Origin: Ectothiorhodospiraceae bacterium
Lineage (GTDB): Bacteria; Pseudomonadota; Gammaproteobacteria; Nitrococcales; Aquisalimonadaceae
Assembly: GCA_020831885.1 (NCBI GenBank)
Contig: JAFIFU010000001.1
Location: 124,001-188,000 of the forward strand
Direction of reading: 5' to 3'
DNA length: 64,000 bases
Notes under the pieces: model-generated
The model's database searches: none
What the model was told of the DNA's origin: nothing
What the model saw: only the letters and a program-made list of their open reading frames with translations
Position numbers and translations under genes: made by a program
Shown: positions 1 to 8,641 of the stretch, piece after piece
How the letters are laid out: every line of letters begins with the position of its first letter
Numbering within the stretch: the first letter of the stretch is position 1

Positions 1-17
1 GACGACGGTTGACCAGA

Positions 18-1520
18 ATGAAACAGGCAGATTTCGACCAGTTGGCCCGCCAGGGCCATAACCGCATCCCTGTGATCCGCGAGGTGCTGGCGGATCTCGA
101 TACTCCGCTTTCCACATACATGAAGCTGGCCCATGGGCCGTATTCCTTCTTGCTGGAATCCGTGCAGGGTGGCGAGAAGTGGGGCCGGTATTCCATTATC
201 GGACTGCCCTGCCGCACGGTGCTGCGGGTCTACGATCACGAGATCTCGGTGACCGAGGACGGACGCGAGGTGGAACGCCTGCGCTCCGAGGACCCTCTGC
301 GCTGGATCGAGGATTTTCATGCCCGGTACCAGGTGCCCACGCCGCCGGGCTTTCCGCAGCTTCCGCGCTTTCTTGGCGGGCTGGTGGGCTACTTCGGCTA
401 CGACACCATCCGCTACATCGAGCGTCGGCTGAAACGGCCGGTGCACCAGCTCGATGACGTGCCGGTGCCGGACATCCTGCTGATGGTGGCCGAAGAAGTG
501 CTGGTGTTCGATAACCTGGGCGGCCGTCTCTACCTGGTGGTGCACGCCGATCCGGCGGAAGCCGGTGCACTGGCGCGGGCTGAAGCGAGGCTGGACGAAC
601 TGGTGGGCACGCTGCGGGCCGCCACCACCGAATACCAGCCGGAGCACCCGCGACGCCGGGTGACCGAGGCCGATTTCCGCCATAACATGGACCAGCCGGC
701 CTTCGAGGAGGTGGTGCGTCAGATCAGGCAGTACATCATTGACGGCGACGCCATGCAGGTGGTGCCGTCCCAGCGCATGAGCTGCGACTACGGCGCTGCG
801 CCGCTGGATGCCTACCGGGCCCTGCGTGCCACCAACCCATCGCCCTACATGTACTTCCTGGACCTGGGGGATTTCCATGTGGCCGGCTCCTCGCCGGAAA
901 TCCTGGTGCGGGTGGAGGACGGTGACATCACCGTGCGGCCTCTGGCCGGCACCCGCAAGCGGGGCGCCACGGAAGACGAGGACCGGACCCTGGAGAAGGA
1001 GCTGCTGGCGGACCCCAAGGAAATCGCCGAACACCTGATGCTGATCGACCTGGGGCGCAACGACGTGGGCCGGGTCAGCCGTACCGGCAGTGTGCGGGTG
1101 ACGGAGCGGATGGCCGTGGAGCGCTACTCCCACGTCATGCATATCGTCTCCAACGTCACCGGCCGTCTGAAGGACGGTCTGTCGCCCATGGACGTGTTAC
1201 GGGCTACCTTCCCGGCGGGAACCCTGAGCGGTGCGCCGAAGATCCGGGCAATGGAGATCATCGACGAAGTGGAGCCCACCCGGCGCGGCCTGTATTCCGG
1301 AGCCGTGGGCTATTGGAGCTGGTCGGGCAACATGGATACCGCCATCGCCATTCGCACGGCCGTGATCCGGGACGGCCGGCTGTATGTGCAGGCGGGTGCC
1401 GGCGTCGTCTACGACTCCGTGCCTGCCAGCGAATGGGAAGAGACGGTGAACAAGGGGCGCGCCGTGATGCGCGCGGTAGCCATGGCCGAGCAGGGCCTGG
1501 ACAGGCTCGACCAGCGCTGA
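18..1520 (+). CDS. trpE: Anthranilate synthase component I
   Basis: Chorismate-binding subunit of anthranilate synthase. It makes anthranilate from chorismate and the ammonia released by TrpG, the first committed step of tryptophan synthesis. The product is 500 residues, normal for the family. The LLES tryptophan-sensing segment is at about residues 45-48. The C-terminal chorismate-binding fold shows PLAGTRKRG (about 310), [12 protein letters not shown] (about 345) and [13 protein letters not shown] (about 405). I chose ATG 18; an in-frame TTG lies nine bases upstream, but too little upstream sequence is present to judge it. It heads the trpEGDC run, with trpG starting 8 bases after its stop. 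Feedback inhibition by tryptophan is family knowledge. Confidence 0.96.
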   Translation: MKQADFDQLARQGHNRIPVIREVLADLDTPLSTYMKLAHGPYSFLLESVQGGEKWGRYSIIGLPCRTVLRVYDHEISVTEDGREVERLRSEDPLRWIEDFHARYQVPTPPGFPQLPRFLGGLVGYFGYDTIRYIERRLKRPVHQLDDVPVPDILLMVAEEVLVFDNLGGRLYLVVHADPAEAGALARAEARLDELVGTLRAATTEYQPEHPRRRVTEADFRHNMDQPAFEEVVRQIRQYIIDGDAMQVVPSQRMSCDYGAAPLDAYRALRATNPSPYMYFLDLGDFHVAGSSPEILVRVEDGDITVRPLAGTRKRGATEDEDRTLEKELLADPKEIAEHLMLIDLGRNDVGRVSRTGSVRVTERMAVERYSHVMHIVSNVTGRLKDGLSPMDVLRATFPAGTLSGAPKIRAMEIIDEVEPTRRGLYSGAVGYWSWSGNMDTAIAIRTAVIRDGRLYVQAGAGVVYDSVPASEWEETVNKGRAVMRAVAMAEQGLDRLDQR

Positions 1521-1528
1521 GGTGTGCC

Positions 1529-2122
1529 ATGCTGCTGATGATCGACAACTACGATTCCTTTACCTACAACCTGGTGCAGTACTTCGGCGAGCTGGGCGCC
1601 GATGTGCAGGTTCACCGTAATGACGAGATCAGTGTCGCGGAGATCGAGCGCCTGGCTCCGGAGCATCTGGTCATTTCCCCCGGTCCCTGTGCGCCGGATC
1701 AGGCGGGCATCTCACTGGCGGCGGTGCGCCATTTCGCCGGTCGCGTGCCCCTGCTGGGCGTGTGCCTGGGACACCAGGCCATCGGCCAGGCCTTCGGAGG
1801 GTACGTGGTGCATGCCGGCCGGGTCATGCACGGTAAGACCTCGCCGGTGTACCACCGGGATCAGGGGGTGTTCCAGGGCCTGCCCAACCCCATGATCGCC
1901 ACGCGCTATCATTCCCTGGTGGTGGACAAGGCACGTTTGCCGGACTGCCTGGAGATCACCGCATGGACCGAGAACGCGGACAGCAGCATGGAGGAGATCA
2001 TGGGCCTGCGACACCGGGAGCTGGACGTGGAAGGGGTGCAGTTCCACCCGGAATCCATCCTGACCACCGAAGGACACGATCTGTTGCGCAATTTCCTCAG
2101 GCGCCGGAAATCGGAGGGCTGA
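1529..2122 (+). CDS. trpG: Anthranilate synthase component II (glutamine amidotransferase)
   Basis: Class I glutamine amidotransferase that supplies ammonia to TrpE. 197 residues from ATG 1529, which lies 8 bases past the trpE stop; longer in-frame extensions run back inside trpE and are not credible. The family signature [14 protein letters not shown] is near the N terminus, the nucleophile cysteine sits in [15 protein letters not shown] (about residues 76-90), and the catalytic His-Glu pair lies in FHPES near the C terminus. In some bacteria the same protein also serves PabB for folate. The trp context and the dedicated neighbour make tryptophan synthesis its main role here. The trpD start follows one base after its stop. 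Confidence 0.96.
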   Translation: MLLMIDNYDSFTYNLVQYFGELGADVQVHRNDEISVAEIERLAPEHLVISPGPCAPDQAGISLAAVRHFAGRVPLLGVCLGHQAIGQAFGGYVVHAGRVMHGKTSPVYHRDQGVFQGLPNPMIATRYHSLVVDKARLPDCLEITAWTENADSSMEEIMGLRHRELDVEGVQFHPESILTTEGHDLLRNFLRRRKSEG

Positions 2123-2123
2123 C

Positions 2124-3155
2124 ATGGACATGCAGAGCGCCATTCGGGCGGTGACCGAGGGCCACAATCTGAGCCGCGAGGACATGACCACGGTGATGCG
2201 GACCATCATGACCGGCGAGGCCACGCCGGCGCAGATCGGCGGGTTCCTGGTGGGTTTGCGCATGAAGGGTGAGACCGTGGACGAGATCGCCGCGGCCGCA
2301 ACCGTGATGCGCAGTCTGGCGACCCGGGTTGAGGTGAACGGTGTCCATCTGGTGGATACCTGCGGCACCGGGGGGGACGCCCGGGGTACGCTGAACGTCT
2401 CCACGGCGGCCGCCTTTGTGGTGGCGGCCGCCGGTGGCCGGGTGGCAAAACACGGCAATCGCTCCGTGTCCAGCAGTTCCGGCAGTGCCGATGTGCTGGA
2501 ACACGCCGGTGCCCGGCTGGACCTGAACCCGGCCCAGGTGGCCGAAAGCGTGGAGCGCACCGGCGTGGGGTTTCTGTTCGCACCGCTGTTCCACTCCGCC
2601 ATGAAGCACGCTATCGGTCCACGCAAGGAGATGGGGGTGCGCACGATTTTCAATCTGCTCGGGCCGCTGACCAATCCGGCCGGTGCGCCGAACCAGTTGA
2701 TGGGGGTGTTCGCGGAGCACTGGGTCGCGCCTCTGGCCCGGGTGCTCAAGGACCTGGGCAGCCAACGGGTGCTGGTGGTCCATGCGGAGGACGGGCTGGA
2801 CGAGATCAGCATCGGCAGCCCCACCGCAGTGGCGGAGCTGCGGGACGGCCATCTCCACGAGTACCGGGTGGAGCCGGAGGATTTCGGCATGCAGCGGGCT
2901 TCCCTGGACAGCATCCGCGTGGAGAATGCCGACGAGAGCCTGGCCATGATCCGCGCCGCATTCGCCGGCGAGCAGGGGCCCGCCGGCGATATCATTGCCC
3001 TGAACGCCGGCGCCGCCATCTACGTGGCGGGCCTGGACGAGAGTCTGGCCGGTGGTGTTCGGCGGGCCCGGCAACTGCTGGCGGAAGGGGCCGCTGGCCG
3101 CAAGCTGGAAGACTTCGTGGCCTGTACCCAGGCCTTGCAGGTGTCCTATGAATGA
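2124..3155 (+). CDS. trpD: Anthranilate phosphoribosyltransferase
   Basis: Joins anthranilate to PRPP, the second step of tryptophan synthesis. 343 residues, the usual size. The glycine-rich PRPP loop DTCGTGGDA (about residues 80-88), the [18 protein letters not shown] segment (about 109-126) and the acidic metal motif in [10 protein letters not shown] (about 222-231) are all present. It starts one base after the trpG stop and overlaps the trpC start by eight bases, so translation is probably coupled across the operon. Nothing looks damaged in this gene, unlike trpC immediately downstream. Confidence 0.96.
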   Translation: MDMQSAIRAVTEGHNLSREDMTTVMRTIMTGEATPAQIGGFLVGLRMKGETVDEIAAAATVMRSLATRVEVNGVHLVDTCGTGGDARGTLNVSTAAAFVVAAAGGRVAKHGNRSVSSSSGSADVLEHAGARLDLNPAQVAESVERTGVGFLFAPLFHSAMKHAIGPRKEMGVRTIFNLLGPLTNPAGAPNQLMGVFAEHWVAPLARVLKDLGSQRVLVVHAEDGLDEISIGSPTAVAELRDGHLHEYRVEPEDFGMQRASLDSIRVENADESLAMIRAAFAGEQGPAGDIIALNAGAAIYVAGLDESLAGGVRRARQLLAEGAAGRKLEDFVACTQALQVSYE

Positions 3156-3915
3156 TGCGCTGAAACGGATCCTGGCGCGCAAGGCCGAGGAAGTGGCCGA
3201 GCGCAGCCAGGGAATCGACATCAAGAGCATGCGCCATGCGGCGCTGGCGGCGGACCCGCCCCGGGGCTTTCGCCGGGCCCTGCTCCGTGCGCTGGAGCAG
3301 GGCGGCGCCGGTGTCGTTGCCGAGATCAAGAAAGCCTCACCCAGCAAGGGACTGTTGCGTGCGGATTTCGACCCGGAAGCGATCGCGGTGAGCTACGCCC
3401 GGGGCGGCGCCACCTGCCTGTCGGTGCTCACCGATGAGGACTTCTTCCAGGGTCACGACATGAATCTGCAACTGGCCCGGAGGGTCTGCGAGCTGCCGGT
3501 GCTGCGGAAGGATTTCATGATCGATCCCTACCAGATCTGGGAATCCCGCATGCTGGGTGCGGACTGTGTGCTGCTGATTGTGGCTGCCCTGAGTGACGAT
3601 ATGCTCCGTGAGCTGGGTGATCTGGCCCGGGAACTGGGCATGGATGTGCTGGTGGAAGTGCATGATGAGGCCGAGCTGGAGCGGGCGCTGGTGCTGCAGC
3701 CGGACCTGCTGGGGGTGAACAACCGCAACCTGCGGACGTTCGAGACCGACGTCGCCACCACCCTGCGGCTGCGCCATCTGGTGCCCGACGGCGTGCTGCT
3801 GGTCACCGAGAGCGGGATCGGCACCCGGGAGGATGTGGACGCCATGCGGGCGCCTGGCGGCCCCTGCTTTCTAGTGGGTGAGTGCTTGATGGGTGCCCCC
3901 GAGCCGGGGGATTAA
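3148..3915 (+). CDS. trpC: Indole-3-glycerol phosphate synthase, 3' end duplicated and cut short
   Basis: Cyclises CdRP to indole-3-glycerol phosphate, the fourth pathway step. From ATG 3148, overlapping the trpD stop, the protein is 255 residues, about 10-25 shorter than common relatives. The TIM-barrel landmarks are intact: [10 protein letters not shown] (about residues 56-65), [36 protein letters not shown] and FLVGE. The frame ends at TAA 3913. In the same frame an 88%-identical copy of the last 69 bases follows at +84 and ends normally with PEPGDKLRELFG. The early stop is that lysine codon changed from AAA to TAA. The truncated product lacks only the final helix and one arginine (LMR reads LMG), so it may still work. 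See findings. Confidence 0.85.
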   Translation: MNDALKRILARKAEEVAERSQGIDIKSMRHAALAADPPRGFRRALLRALEQGGAGVVAEIKKASPSKGLLRADFDPEAIAVSYARGGATCLSVLTDEDFFQGHDMNLQLARRVCELPVLRKDFMIDPYQIWESRMLGADCVLLIVAALSDDMLRELGDLARELGMDVLVEVHDEAELERALVLQPDLLGVNNRNLRTFETDVATTLRLRHLVPDGVLLVTESGIGTREDVDAMRAPGGPCFLVGECLMGAPEPGD

Positions 3916-4016
3916 CTGCGGGGACTGTTGGGGTCGTTGGCCCTCCACTGCTTTCTCGTGGGAGAGAGCTTGATGCGTGCCCCGGAGCCGGGGGATAAAC
4001 TGCGGGAACTGTTCGG
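3864..4016 (+). repeat. Imperfect in-frame tandem duplication of the trpC 3' end
   Basis: Bases 3864-3932 recur at 3948-4016, offset 84 bases (28 codons, so the frame is kept), with 8 mismatches in 69. Nearly all mismatches are transversions. The first copy carries the stop TAA where the second has AAA. The second copy codes the ending expected of the family (HCFLVGESLMRAPEPGDKLRELFG, stop at 4018-4020). The 15 bases between the copies resemble nothing nearby. This is either an old slippage duplication followed by decay of the first copy, or a sequencing or assembly fault. Confidence 0.85.
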
Positions 4017-4045
4017 CTGAACAGGCTCCGCCGTGGCTCCTGGGG

Positions 4046-4690
4046 TCAGCGGGTATTGAAAATCACCATGGTCTTTCCGGAGACGGAGATCAGATCCCGT
4101 TCCTCCAGGTCCTTCAGCACCCGCCCCACCATTTCCCGGGAGCAACCGACGATGCGGCCCAGTTCCTGGCGCGTGATCCGGATCTGCATGCCGTCCGGAT
4201 GGGTCATGGCGTCCGGCTCCCGGCACAGATCCAGCAGAGTCCGCGCCACGCGACCGGTGACGTCCAGAAAGGCCAGGTCGCCCACCTTGCGGCTGGTGCG
4301 GCGCAGGCGTTCCGCCATCTGGCTGGCCAGGAACATGACGATTCCGGGATCATCCTGTGCCACTTGGTGAAACCGCGCGTAACTGATCTCGGCGATTTCG
4401 CAGGCGGTGCGGGTGCGGACCCAGGCGCTGCGGGTGCTCTCTTCCGTGAACAGGCCCAGTTCGCCGAAGAAATCCCCCGCGTTCAGGTATGCCAGCACGA
4501 TCTCGTGGCCGTTCTCGTCCTCGATCACGACGCTCACCGAACCCTCGGTGATGTAGTAAAGCGCATCGGGCCGGTCGCCGGCGTAGATGATGCCGGTTTT
4601 GGCCGGATAGCGGCGGCGGTGACAGTGTTTGAGAAGATTATCGACGGACCAGTTGCGGAGTGTACCGCGTGAGGGGGGGATGCTCGCCAT
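4046..4690 (-). CDS. crp: cAMP receptor protein, Vfr/Crp type
   Basis: Global transcription regulator of the CRP family. 214 residues from ATG 4690, with AGGGTAGG as ribosome site; an in-frame start at 4774 has no such site and would add an unconserved tail. The cyclic-nucleotide domain shows [10 protein letters not shown] (about residues 72-81) and RSAWVRTRT (about 87-95), the phosphate and purine contacts of cAMP binders. The C-terminal helix-turn-helix is [18 protein letters not shown]. Length and motifs match Pseudomonas Vfr. The trp genes converge on it. A cAMP phosphodiesterase gene (cpdA) lies 14 kb away, so both a cAMP reader and a cAMP eraser are in the window. Confidence 0.93.
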   Translation of the reverse strand: MASIPPSRGTLRNWSVDNLLKHCHRRRYPAKTGIIYAGDRPDALYYITEGSVSVVIEDENGHEIVLAYLNAGDFFGELGLFTEESTRSAWVRTRTACEIAEISYARFHQVAQDDPGIVMFLASQMAERLRRTSRKVGDLAFLDVTGRVARTLLDLCREPDAMTHPDGMQIRITRQELGRIVGCSREMVGRVLKDLEERDLISVSGKTMVIFNTR

Positions 4691-4816
4691 ATGCCTACCC
4701 TGTGTCGCCGGTTTCCGTTCGCGAAATCCGTGGCACAGCCTCCGGATCCGGATTTCCATGTCATCATAGTACACCAGACGGCGGTCGCAGGGGGTTTCAT
4801 GCCCCGAGGCAAGGGC

Positions 4817-4844
4817 TTGCGCCGCCGACGCTTGCCATTATAAT
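4817..4844 (+). promoter_or_regulatory. Probable sigma-70 promoter of the OsmC-family gene
   Basis: TTGCGC (4817-4822), a 16-base spacer and a perfect TATAAT (4839-4844) lie about 100 bases before the OsmC-like start, in the divergent gap between crp and this gene. No other hexamer pair in the gap fits as well on the plus strand. Confidence 0.5.
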
Positions 4845-4945
4845 GCGCGACACGTTCGGGAAAGGGTCTCTGCTGGTTCTTGATACAGGAAGCAGGAGAG
4901 ATCCTTTCTTGCTTTTGCAAGGCGAGTGCAGGCGAGGAGAGGCGC

Positions 4946-5362
4946 ATGCGGGCGACGGTGAAGTGGACGGGCGAGGCCAGCTTCGAAGGCACGTCCGGCA
5001 GCGGCCACACGGTGATCATGGACGGGCCGCCGGATGCGGGCGGGCGCGACCTGGGTGTGCGTCCCATGGAGATGCTGCTTCTGGGGCTGGGCGGTTGTAC
5101 GGCCTTCGACGTGGTCTACATTCTTCAGCGCGGCAGGCACCCGGTCAGCGACTGCGTCGTGGAGGTGGAGGCGGAGCGGGCGGACACGCCCCCCAAGGTG
5201 TTCACGAAGATCCACCTGCATTACAAGGTCCGGGGCAAAGGCCTGAAGGATGCCGTGGTGGAGCGGGCCGTGCGGCTCTCGGCGGAGAAATACTGTTCCG
5301 CGTCCATCATGCTGCGTGAAGCGGCGGAACTCAGTCACGACTTCGAGGTTCTCAGCGACTGA
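4946..5362 (+). CDS. OsmC/Ohr-family thiol peroxidase-like protein
   Basis: Small cytoplasmic protein of the OsmC superfamily, whose members reduce organic hydroperoxides with two cysteines. 138 residues from ATG 4946, preceded by GAGGAGAGG; a longer reading from 4880 lacks a ribosome site. The two cysteines expected of active members are in GLGGCTAF (about residue 54) and EKYCSAS (about 115). The gene belongs to the YhfA-like subgroup, often found beside crp in gammaproteobacteria, whose physiological substrate is unclear. It is divergent from crp and followed by speD. Peroxidase activity is inferred from the paired cysteines only. Confidence 0.85.
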   Translation: MRATVKWTGEASFEGTSGSGHTVIMDGPPDAGGRDLGVRPMEMLLLGLGGCTAFDVVYILQRGRHPVSDCVVEVEAERADTPPKVFTKIHLHYKVRGKGLKDAVVERAVRLSAEKYCSASIMLREAAELSHDFEVLSD

Positions 5363-5427
5363 GGCTCGAGTCATTGCATGCCGGCCGCGGCGGCGGCCAC
5401 CGTCGATATGCGGAGGACGGGCAGTTG

Positions 5428-6258
5428 GTGCATTCAGACAAACTTCGGCTCCACGGTTTCAACAACCTGACCAAGTCGCTGAGCTTCAACATCTACGATG
5501 TCTGCTATGCGCGGAACGCGGAGCAGCGACAGGCGTACATCGATTACATCGACGAGGTGTACAACGCCGAGCGTCTGACCCAGATCCTGACCCAGGTGGC
5601 CAATATCATCGGCGCCAATATTCTCAACATCGCCCGGCAGGATTACGACCCGCAGGGTGCCAGCGTCACCATTCTCATTGCCGAAGAGGAGCTGGTGGAT
5701 GAGTCCCAGGTGGGTGAGGCGGCCCCCGGCCCGTTGCCGGAAACCGTACTGGCGCACCTGGACAAGAGCCATATCACGGTGCATACGTACCCGGAAACCC
5801 ATCCGGATCATGGCGTGAGCACCTTCCGCGCGGATATCGACGTGTCCACTTGTGGGGTGATCTCGCCCCTGAAGGCGCTGAACTTCCTGATTCATTCCTT
5901 TGACTCGGACATCGTCACCATGGACTACCGGGTGCGCGGATTCACCCGCGACGTGGAAGGGCACAAGCACTTCATCGATCACGAGATCAACTCGATCCAG
6001 AACTACCTCTCCGAGGACACCAAGGAGCGGTATCACATGATCGATGTGAACGTTTACCAGGAGCACATGTTCCACACCAAGATGCTGCTCCGGGAGCCGA
6101 AACTGGACAGCTACCTGTTCGGCGAATCCGCAGAGGATTTCTCGGAGGAGGACAGGGCCATGATCCGCAAGCAGTTGCGTCGCGAGATGGCCGAGATCTT
6201 CTACGGTCGCAACCTGCGTCCCGGCCAGGAGGTGGCCCTGGGCCTGGATTTCCTGTGA
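5428..6258 (+). CDS. speD: S-adenosylmethionine decarboxylase proenzyme, E. coli type
   Basis: Decarboxylates AdoMet to give the aminopropyl donor for spermidine. The proenzyme cleaves itself to form a pyruvoyl cofactor; the cleavage serine is in [14 protein letters not shown], and the second core motif [13 protein letters not shown] is present. Similarity to the E. coli enzyme begins at [13 protein letters not shown], so I place the start at GTG 5428 (TTG 5425 is an equal alternative), with GGAGG upstream at 5412-5416, rather than ATG 5374. That gives 276 residues against 264 in E. coli. The gene follows the OsmC-like gene in the same direction. No spermidine synthase is in the window. Confidence 0.95.
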   Translation: MHSDKLRLHGFNNLTKSLSFNIYDVCYARNAEQRQAYIDYIDEVYNAERLTQILTQVANIIGANILNIARQDYDPQGASVTILIAEEELVDESQVGEAAPGPLPETVLAHLDKSHITVHTYPETHPDHGVSTFRADIDVSTCGVISPLKALNFLIHSFDSDIVTMDYRVRGFTRDVEGHKHFIDHEINSIQNYLSEDTKERYHMIDVNVYQEHMFHTKMLLREPKLDSYLFGESAEDFSEEDRAMIRKQLRREMAEIFYGRNLRPGQEVALGLDFL

Positions 6259-6288
6259 TCCCCGCCCGGCCCGCGGCCCCGCTGCCGG

Positions 6289-6933
6289 CTATACGCAGCG
6301 GGTGGTGGCCGTCATCATCCGGCTACTGAGTTTCATCAGCGCTTTTACCGGCAGGGGCAGTTCCGCGGCGCCGTTGAGTTCCGCGGTCTGGGCATGGCGT
6401 GCTTCGTCATCCCGCATCTGCGTGACAATGGCCCGGCTGACGGCATCCTGTTCCGGCAGGCGCTCCAGGTGCCGGTTGAGATGCGCCGTGACCTGGTGTT
6501 CGGTCTCGGCGAGAAACCCCAGGCTCCAGCGGTCGCCGGCCAGCCCCGCCAGGGTGCCGATGCCCAGCGCGCCCAGATAGAACAGCGGATCCAGCCGGCT
6601 GGTGCGACTGTCCAGCTCCTCCAGTCGTTGCCGGCACCAGGCAAGATGGTCGTTCTCCTCGTCCGCTGCCTGCTGCATGGTTTCGCGCACCTGGGCATCG
6701 CGGGCGGTGATTGCCTGTCCCTGGTACAACGCCTGGGCGCAGACCTCGCCGCAATGATTGACCCGCATCAGGCCCGCGGCCAGGGCGCGATCCTGATCGG
6801 TGAGTTCACCCTCGCGCACGTCCGCCGCCGGGTGGGGGCGGCCCGTCATCGGCGGGCGGCCGAAAACGCTGCGTATCCCGCGGTCAAGCTCCATCAGCAG
6901 GTGGTCCACAGGGCTGTAGTGTCTGAGTGCCAT
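6289..6933 (-). CDS. coq7: Demethoxyubiquinone hydroxylase (Coq7 type)
   Basis: Di-iron membrane-associated monooxygenase that adds the last ring hydroxyl in ubiquinone synthesis, the alternative to UbiF. 214 residues from ATG 6933; a TTG two codons earlier is less likely. Iron ligands are visible in order: Glu in NHCGEVCAQ, the ExxH pair in DEENDHLAWC, Glu in ETEHQV and the ExxH pair in DDEARHAQT. The hydrophobic loop LFYLGALGIGTLAGLAG fits membrane docking. It points away from the ferredoxin gene that follows, leaving an 80-base divergent gap. Confidence 0.95.
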   Translation of the reverse strand: MALRHYSPVDHLLMELDRGIRSVFGRPPMTGRPHPAADVREGELTDQDRALAAGLMRVNHCGEVCAQALYQGQAITARDAQVRETMQQAADEENDHLAWCRQRLEELDSRTSRLDPLFYLGALGIGTLAGLAGDRWSLGFLAETEHQVTAHLNRHLERLPEQDAVSRAIVTQMRDDEARHAQTAELNGAAELPLPVKALMKLSSRMMTATTRCV

Positions 6934-7014
6934 GGTCAATCCAGGGTGTGAGTTCAGCCTGACCCAATGCTACTATCCGGCCCTCGGCCCGGCCAGCACG
7001 AGGATCATAGAGCC

Positions 7015-7332
7015 ATGTCCTATTACCGGCATCATGTGTTTTTCTGCACCAATCGGCGCGAGGACGGTCGCGAGTGCTGCGCCAACTGCGGCGCCAGCGA
7101 GGCCCGGGCCTATGTGAAGGACAGGGTCAAGGCGCTGGGGCTGGCCGGGAAGGGTGGCGTCCGGATCAACAACGCCGGTTGTCTGGACCGTTGCAGCGAA
7201 GGCCCGGTGGTGGTCGTGTATCCGGACGAGACCTGGTACACGTATGTGGACCGCGAGGACCTGGACGAGATCATCCAGCGCCATCTGGTCCGGGGCGAGA
7301 AGGTCGAGCGGCTGATGCTGGATGGTGATTAG
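7015..7332 (+). CDS. Thioredoxin-fold [2Fe-2S] ferredoxin
   Basis: 105 residues from ATG 7015. Cysteines in FFCTNRREDGRECCANCG and NNAGCLDRCSEGPVVVVYP form the pattern of the small thioredoxin-like 2Fe-2S ferredoxins (the NuoE-like and Azotobacter shethna-type group), with the usual ending in which the C-terminal part runs YPDETWYTYV. Such proteins are soluble electron carriers whose partner is often unknown. It lies alone between coq7 and the rplM promoters. A link to Coq7, which needs electrons, is possible from adjacency only. Confidence 0.85.
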   Translation: MSYYRHHVFFCTNRREDGRECCANCGASEARAYVKDRVKALGLAGKGGVRINNAGCLDRCSEGPVVVVYPDETWYTYVDREDLDEIIQRHLVRGEKVERLMLDGD

Positions 7333-7358
7333 GTCGATGCTGTGGCGCACCAAACAGA

Positions 7359-7387
7359 TTGACTGTTGCGACGCAGCATTCGATAAT
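7359..7387 (+). promoter_or_regulatory. Strong sigma-70 promoter upstream of rplM with an overlapping palindrome
   Basis: TTGACT (7359-7364), a 17-base spacer and GATAAT (7382-7387). The spacer holds TGTTGCGACGCAGCA (7364-7378), a near-palindrome that matches 14 of 15 bases of a palindrome in the phasin promoter at 43088-43102. A repressor bound there would cover this promoter. Confidence 0.6.
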
Positions 7388-7393
7388 CCGGTT

Positions 7394-7484
7394 TGTCGAC
7401 GTGGTCTCCTTCTCGTTGACGCTACTCCTCCATCCTCCTCTTGGTGGATCTTTCAGGCGCGGCCCGCGGACCGCGCCGTTTTTT
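7394..7484 (+). ncRNA. Possible small RNA or attenuated rplM leader
   Basis: Transcription from the promoter at 7359-7387 would start near 7394 and meet an intrinsic terminator at 7456-7484, giving an RNA of about 90 nucleotides with no convincing reading frame. It contains a pyrimidine run, CTCCTCCATCCTCCTC (around 7424-7440), that could pair with ribosome-binding sites. Because a second promoter follows before rplM, the RNA may be independent; it could instead be an attenuator of rplM-rpsI. This is inference from layout only. Confidence 0.35.
7456..7484 (+). terminator. Intrinsic terminator before rplM
   Basis: Perfect 7-bp GC stem (GGCGCGG 7456-7462 with CCGCGCC 7471-7477), 8-base loop, then one G and six T. 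It sits between two promoters and 100 bases ahead of the rplM start. Confidence 0.65.
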
Positions 7485-7509
7485 GTCGTGTTCCGGCGTT
7501 CCCGGATGC

Positions 7510-7538
7510 TTGATCGGCCTGGGCCTTTCGGGTACCAT
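7510..7538 (+). promoter_or_regulatory. Second candidate promoter for rplM-rpsI
   Basis: TTGATC (7510-7515), a 17-base spacer and TACCAT (7533-7538), 47 bases before the rplM ATG and after the terminator. The -10 match is modest. Confidence 0.4.
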
Positions 7539-7584
7539 TCCGGCCCTTCTTACTGGGAACGACGGCTCTCGGAGAGAGTTTCTA

Positions 7585-8013
7585 ATGAAGACGTTCAGCG
7601 CCAAGCCTGCAGAAGTGGAGCGCGACTGGTTCCTGGTCGATGCCGATGGCAAGACCCTGGGCCGTCTCGCAAGCGAGATCGCGCACCGCCTGCGTGGCAA
7701 GCATAAAGCAGAATACACGCCGCACGTGGACACGGGCGACTACATCGTCGTGGTGAACGCGGAAAAGGTTCGCGTCACCGGGCGCAAGACCACGGACAAG
7801 ATGTACTACCGGCATACCGGTTACATCGGTAACATGAAGAGCGCCAGCTTCTCCAAGCTGATCGAAGAGAAGCCCGAGCGGGTGCTGGAACTGGCCGTGA
7901 AGGGCATGCTGCCCAAGAACCGGCTGGGCCGCGCCATGTTCAAGAAACTGAAGGTGTATGCCGGTCCCGAGCATCGCCATACCGCCCAGCAGCCGCAGCC
8001 GCTGGACATCTAG
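7585..8013 (+). CDS. rplM: 50S ribosomal protein L13
   Basis: Large-subunit ribosomal protein, one of the first to bind 23S rRNA. 142 residues, identical in length to the E. coli protein. The family signature is plain: [20 protein letters not shown] near the N terminus, [28 protein letters not shown] and [20 protein letters not shown] 7585 follows GGAGAGAG. It is paired with rpsI 28 bases downstream, the universal bacterial arrangement, and transcribed from one or both promoters upstream. Confidence 0.98.
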   Translation: MKTFSAKPAEVERDWFLVDADGKTLGRLASEIAHRLRGKHKAEYTPHVDTGDYIVVVNAEKVRVTGRKTTDKMYYRHTGYIGNMKSASFSKLIEEKPERVLELAVKGMLPKNRLGRAMFKKLKVYAGPEHRHTAQQPQPLDI

Positions 8014-8041
8014 GGCACGATCAGGAACCACGGTAAGGACT

Positions 8042-8434
8042 ATGGCAGAGCAGCAGTATTACGGTACCGGTCGCCGCAAGACCTCCACGGCCCGCGTGTT
8101 CCTGCGTGCAGGCGGTGGCAACATCACCGTCAATGGTCGCCCGCTGGACGAATATTTCGGCCGGGAGACCTCGCGCATGGTGGTGCGTCAGCCGCTGGAG
8201 CTGGTGGAGTCGGTTGACAAGTTCGATATCAATGTTAACGTCTCCGGCGGTGGCGCCAGCGGTCAGGCCGGTGCGATCCGGCACGGCATCACCCGCGCGC
8301 TGATGGATTACGACGAGGCGCTTCGCGGCACCCTGCGCAAGGCCGGCTTCGTGACCCGCGACGCACGCATGGTGGAGCGGAAGAAGGTCGGCTTGCACAA
8401 GGCCCGCCGCGCGACCCAGTTCAGCAAGCGTTAA
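8042..8434 (+). CDS. rpsI: 30S ribosomal protein S9
   Basis: Small-subunit protein whose C-terminal tail reaches the P-site tRNA. 130 residues, the E. coli length. [19 protein letters not shown] at the N terminus and the basic ending [17 protein letters not shown] are diagnostic, including the terminal Lys-Arg. Cotranscribed with rplM. tRNA-Gln begins 18 bases after its stop with no terminator between, so the tRNA may be read from the same transcript. Confidence 0.98.
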   Translation: MAEQQYYGTGRRKTSTARVFLRAGGGNITVNGRPLDEYFGRETSRMVVRQPLELVESVDKFDINVNVSGGGASGQAGAIRHGITRALMDYDEALRGTLRKAGFVTRDARMVERKKVGLHKARRATQFSKR

Positions 8435-8452
8435 CGGCCCTGCACCGTTTAT

Positions 8453-8526
8453 TGGGGGATCGTCTAGCGGTAGGACTACGGACTCTGACTCCGTCAACCC
8501 AGGTTCGAATCCTGGTCCCCCAGCCA
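8453..8526 (+). tRNA. tRNA-Gln (anticodon CTG)
   Basis: 74 bases with encoded CCA. Acceptor TGGGGGA (8453-8459) pairs with TCCCCCA (8516-8522). The D arm is GTC-TAGCGGTAG-GAC, the anticodon arm ACGGA-CTCTGAC-TCCGT with anticodon CTG, and the T arm contains GGTTCGAATCC. An intrinsic terminator follows within 10 bases. Confidence 0.96.
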
Positions 8527-8530
8527 ACAG

Positions 8531-8559
8531 AAAACCCCGCCGGCCGGCGGGGTTTTTTT
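8531..8559 (+). terminator. Intrinsic terminator of rplM-rpsI-tRNA-Gln
   Basis: Perfect 18-base palindrome CCCCGCCGGCCGGCGGGG (8535-8552) flanked by AAAA and seven T. Confidence 0.93.
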
Positions 8560-8641
8560 GTGTGTATTCGCGATTTCTGCCGGCAGGATCCCGGTGTAGA
8601 CTGAAGTGCTTTACGTACAAGCCATCTACGGGAGAGTCTTG

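Noticed and set aside
1712-3019. 435-codon minus-strand frame across trpG/trpD
   Set aside because: Lies antisense to two clear tryptophan genes; no motif or ribosome site.
4690-4774. 84-base N-terminal extension of crp
   Set aside because: Not conserved in CRP/Vfr, and the inner ATG has the better ribosome site and gives the family length.
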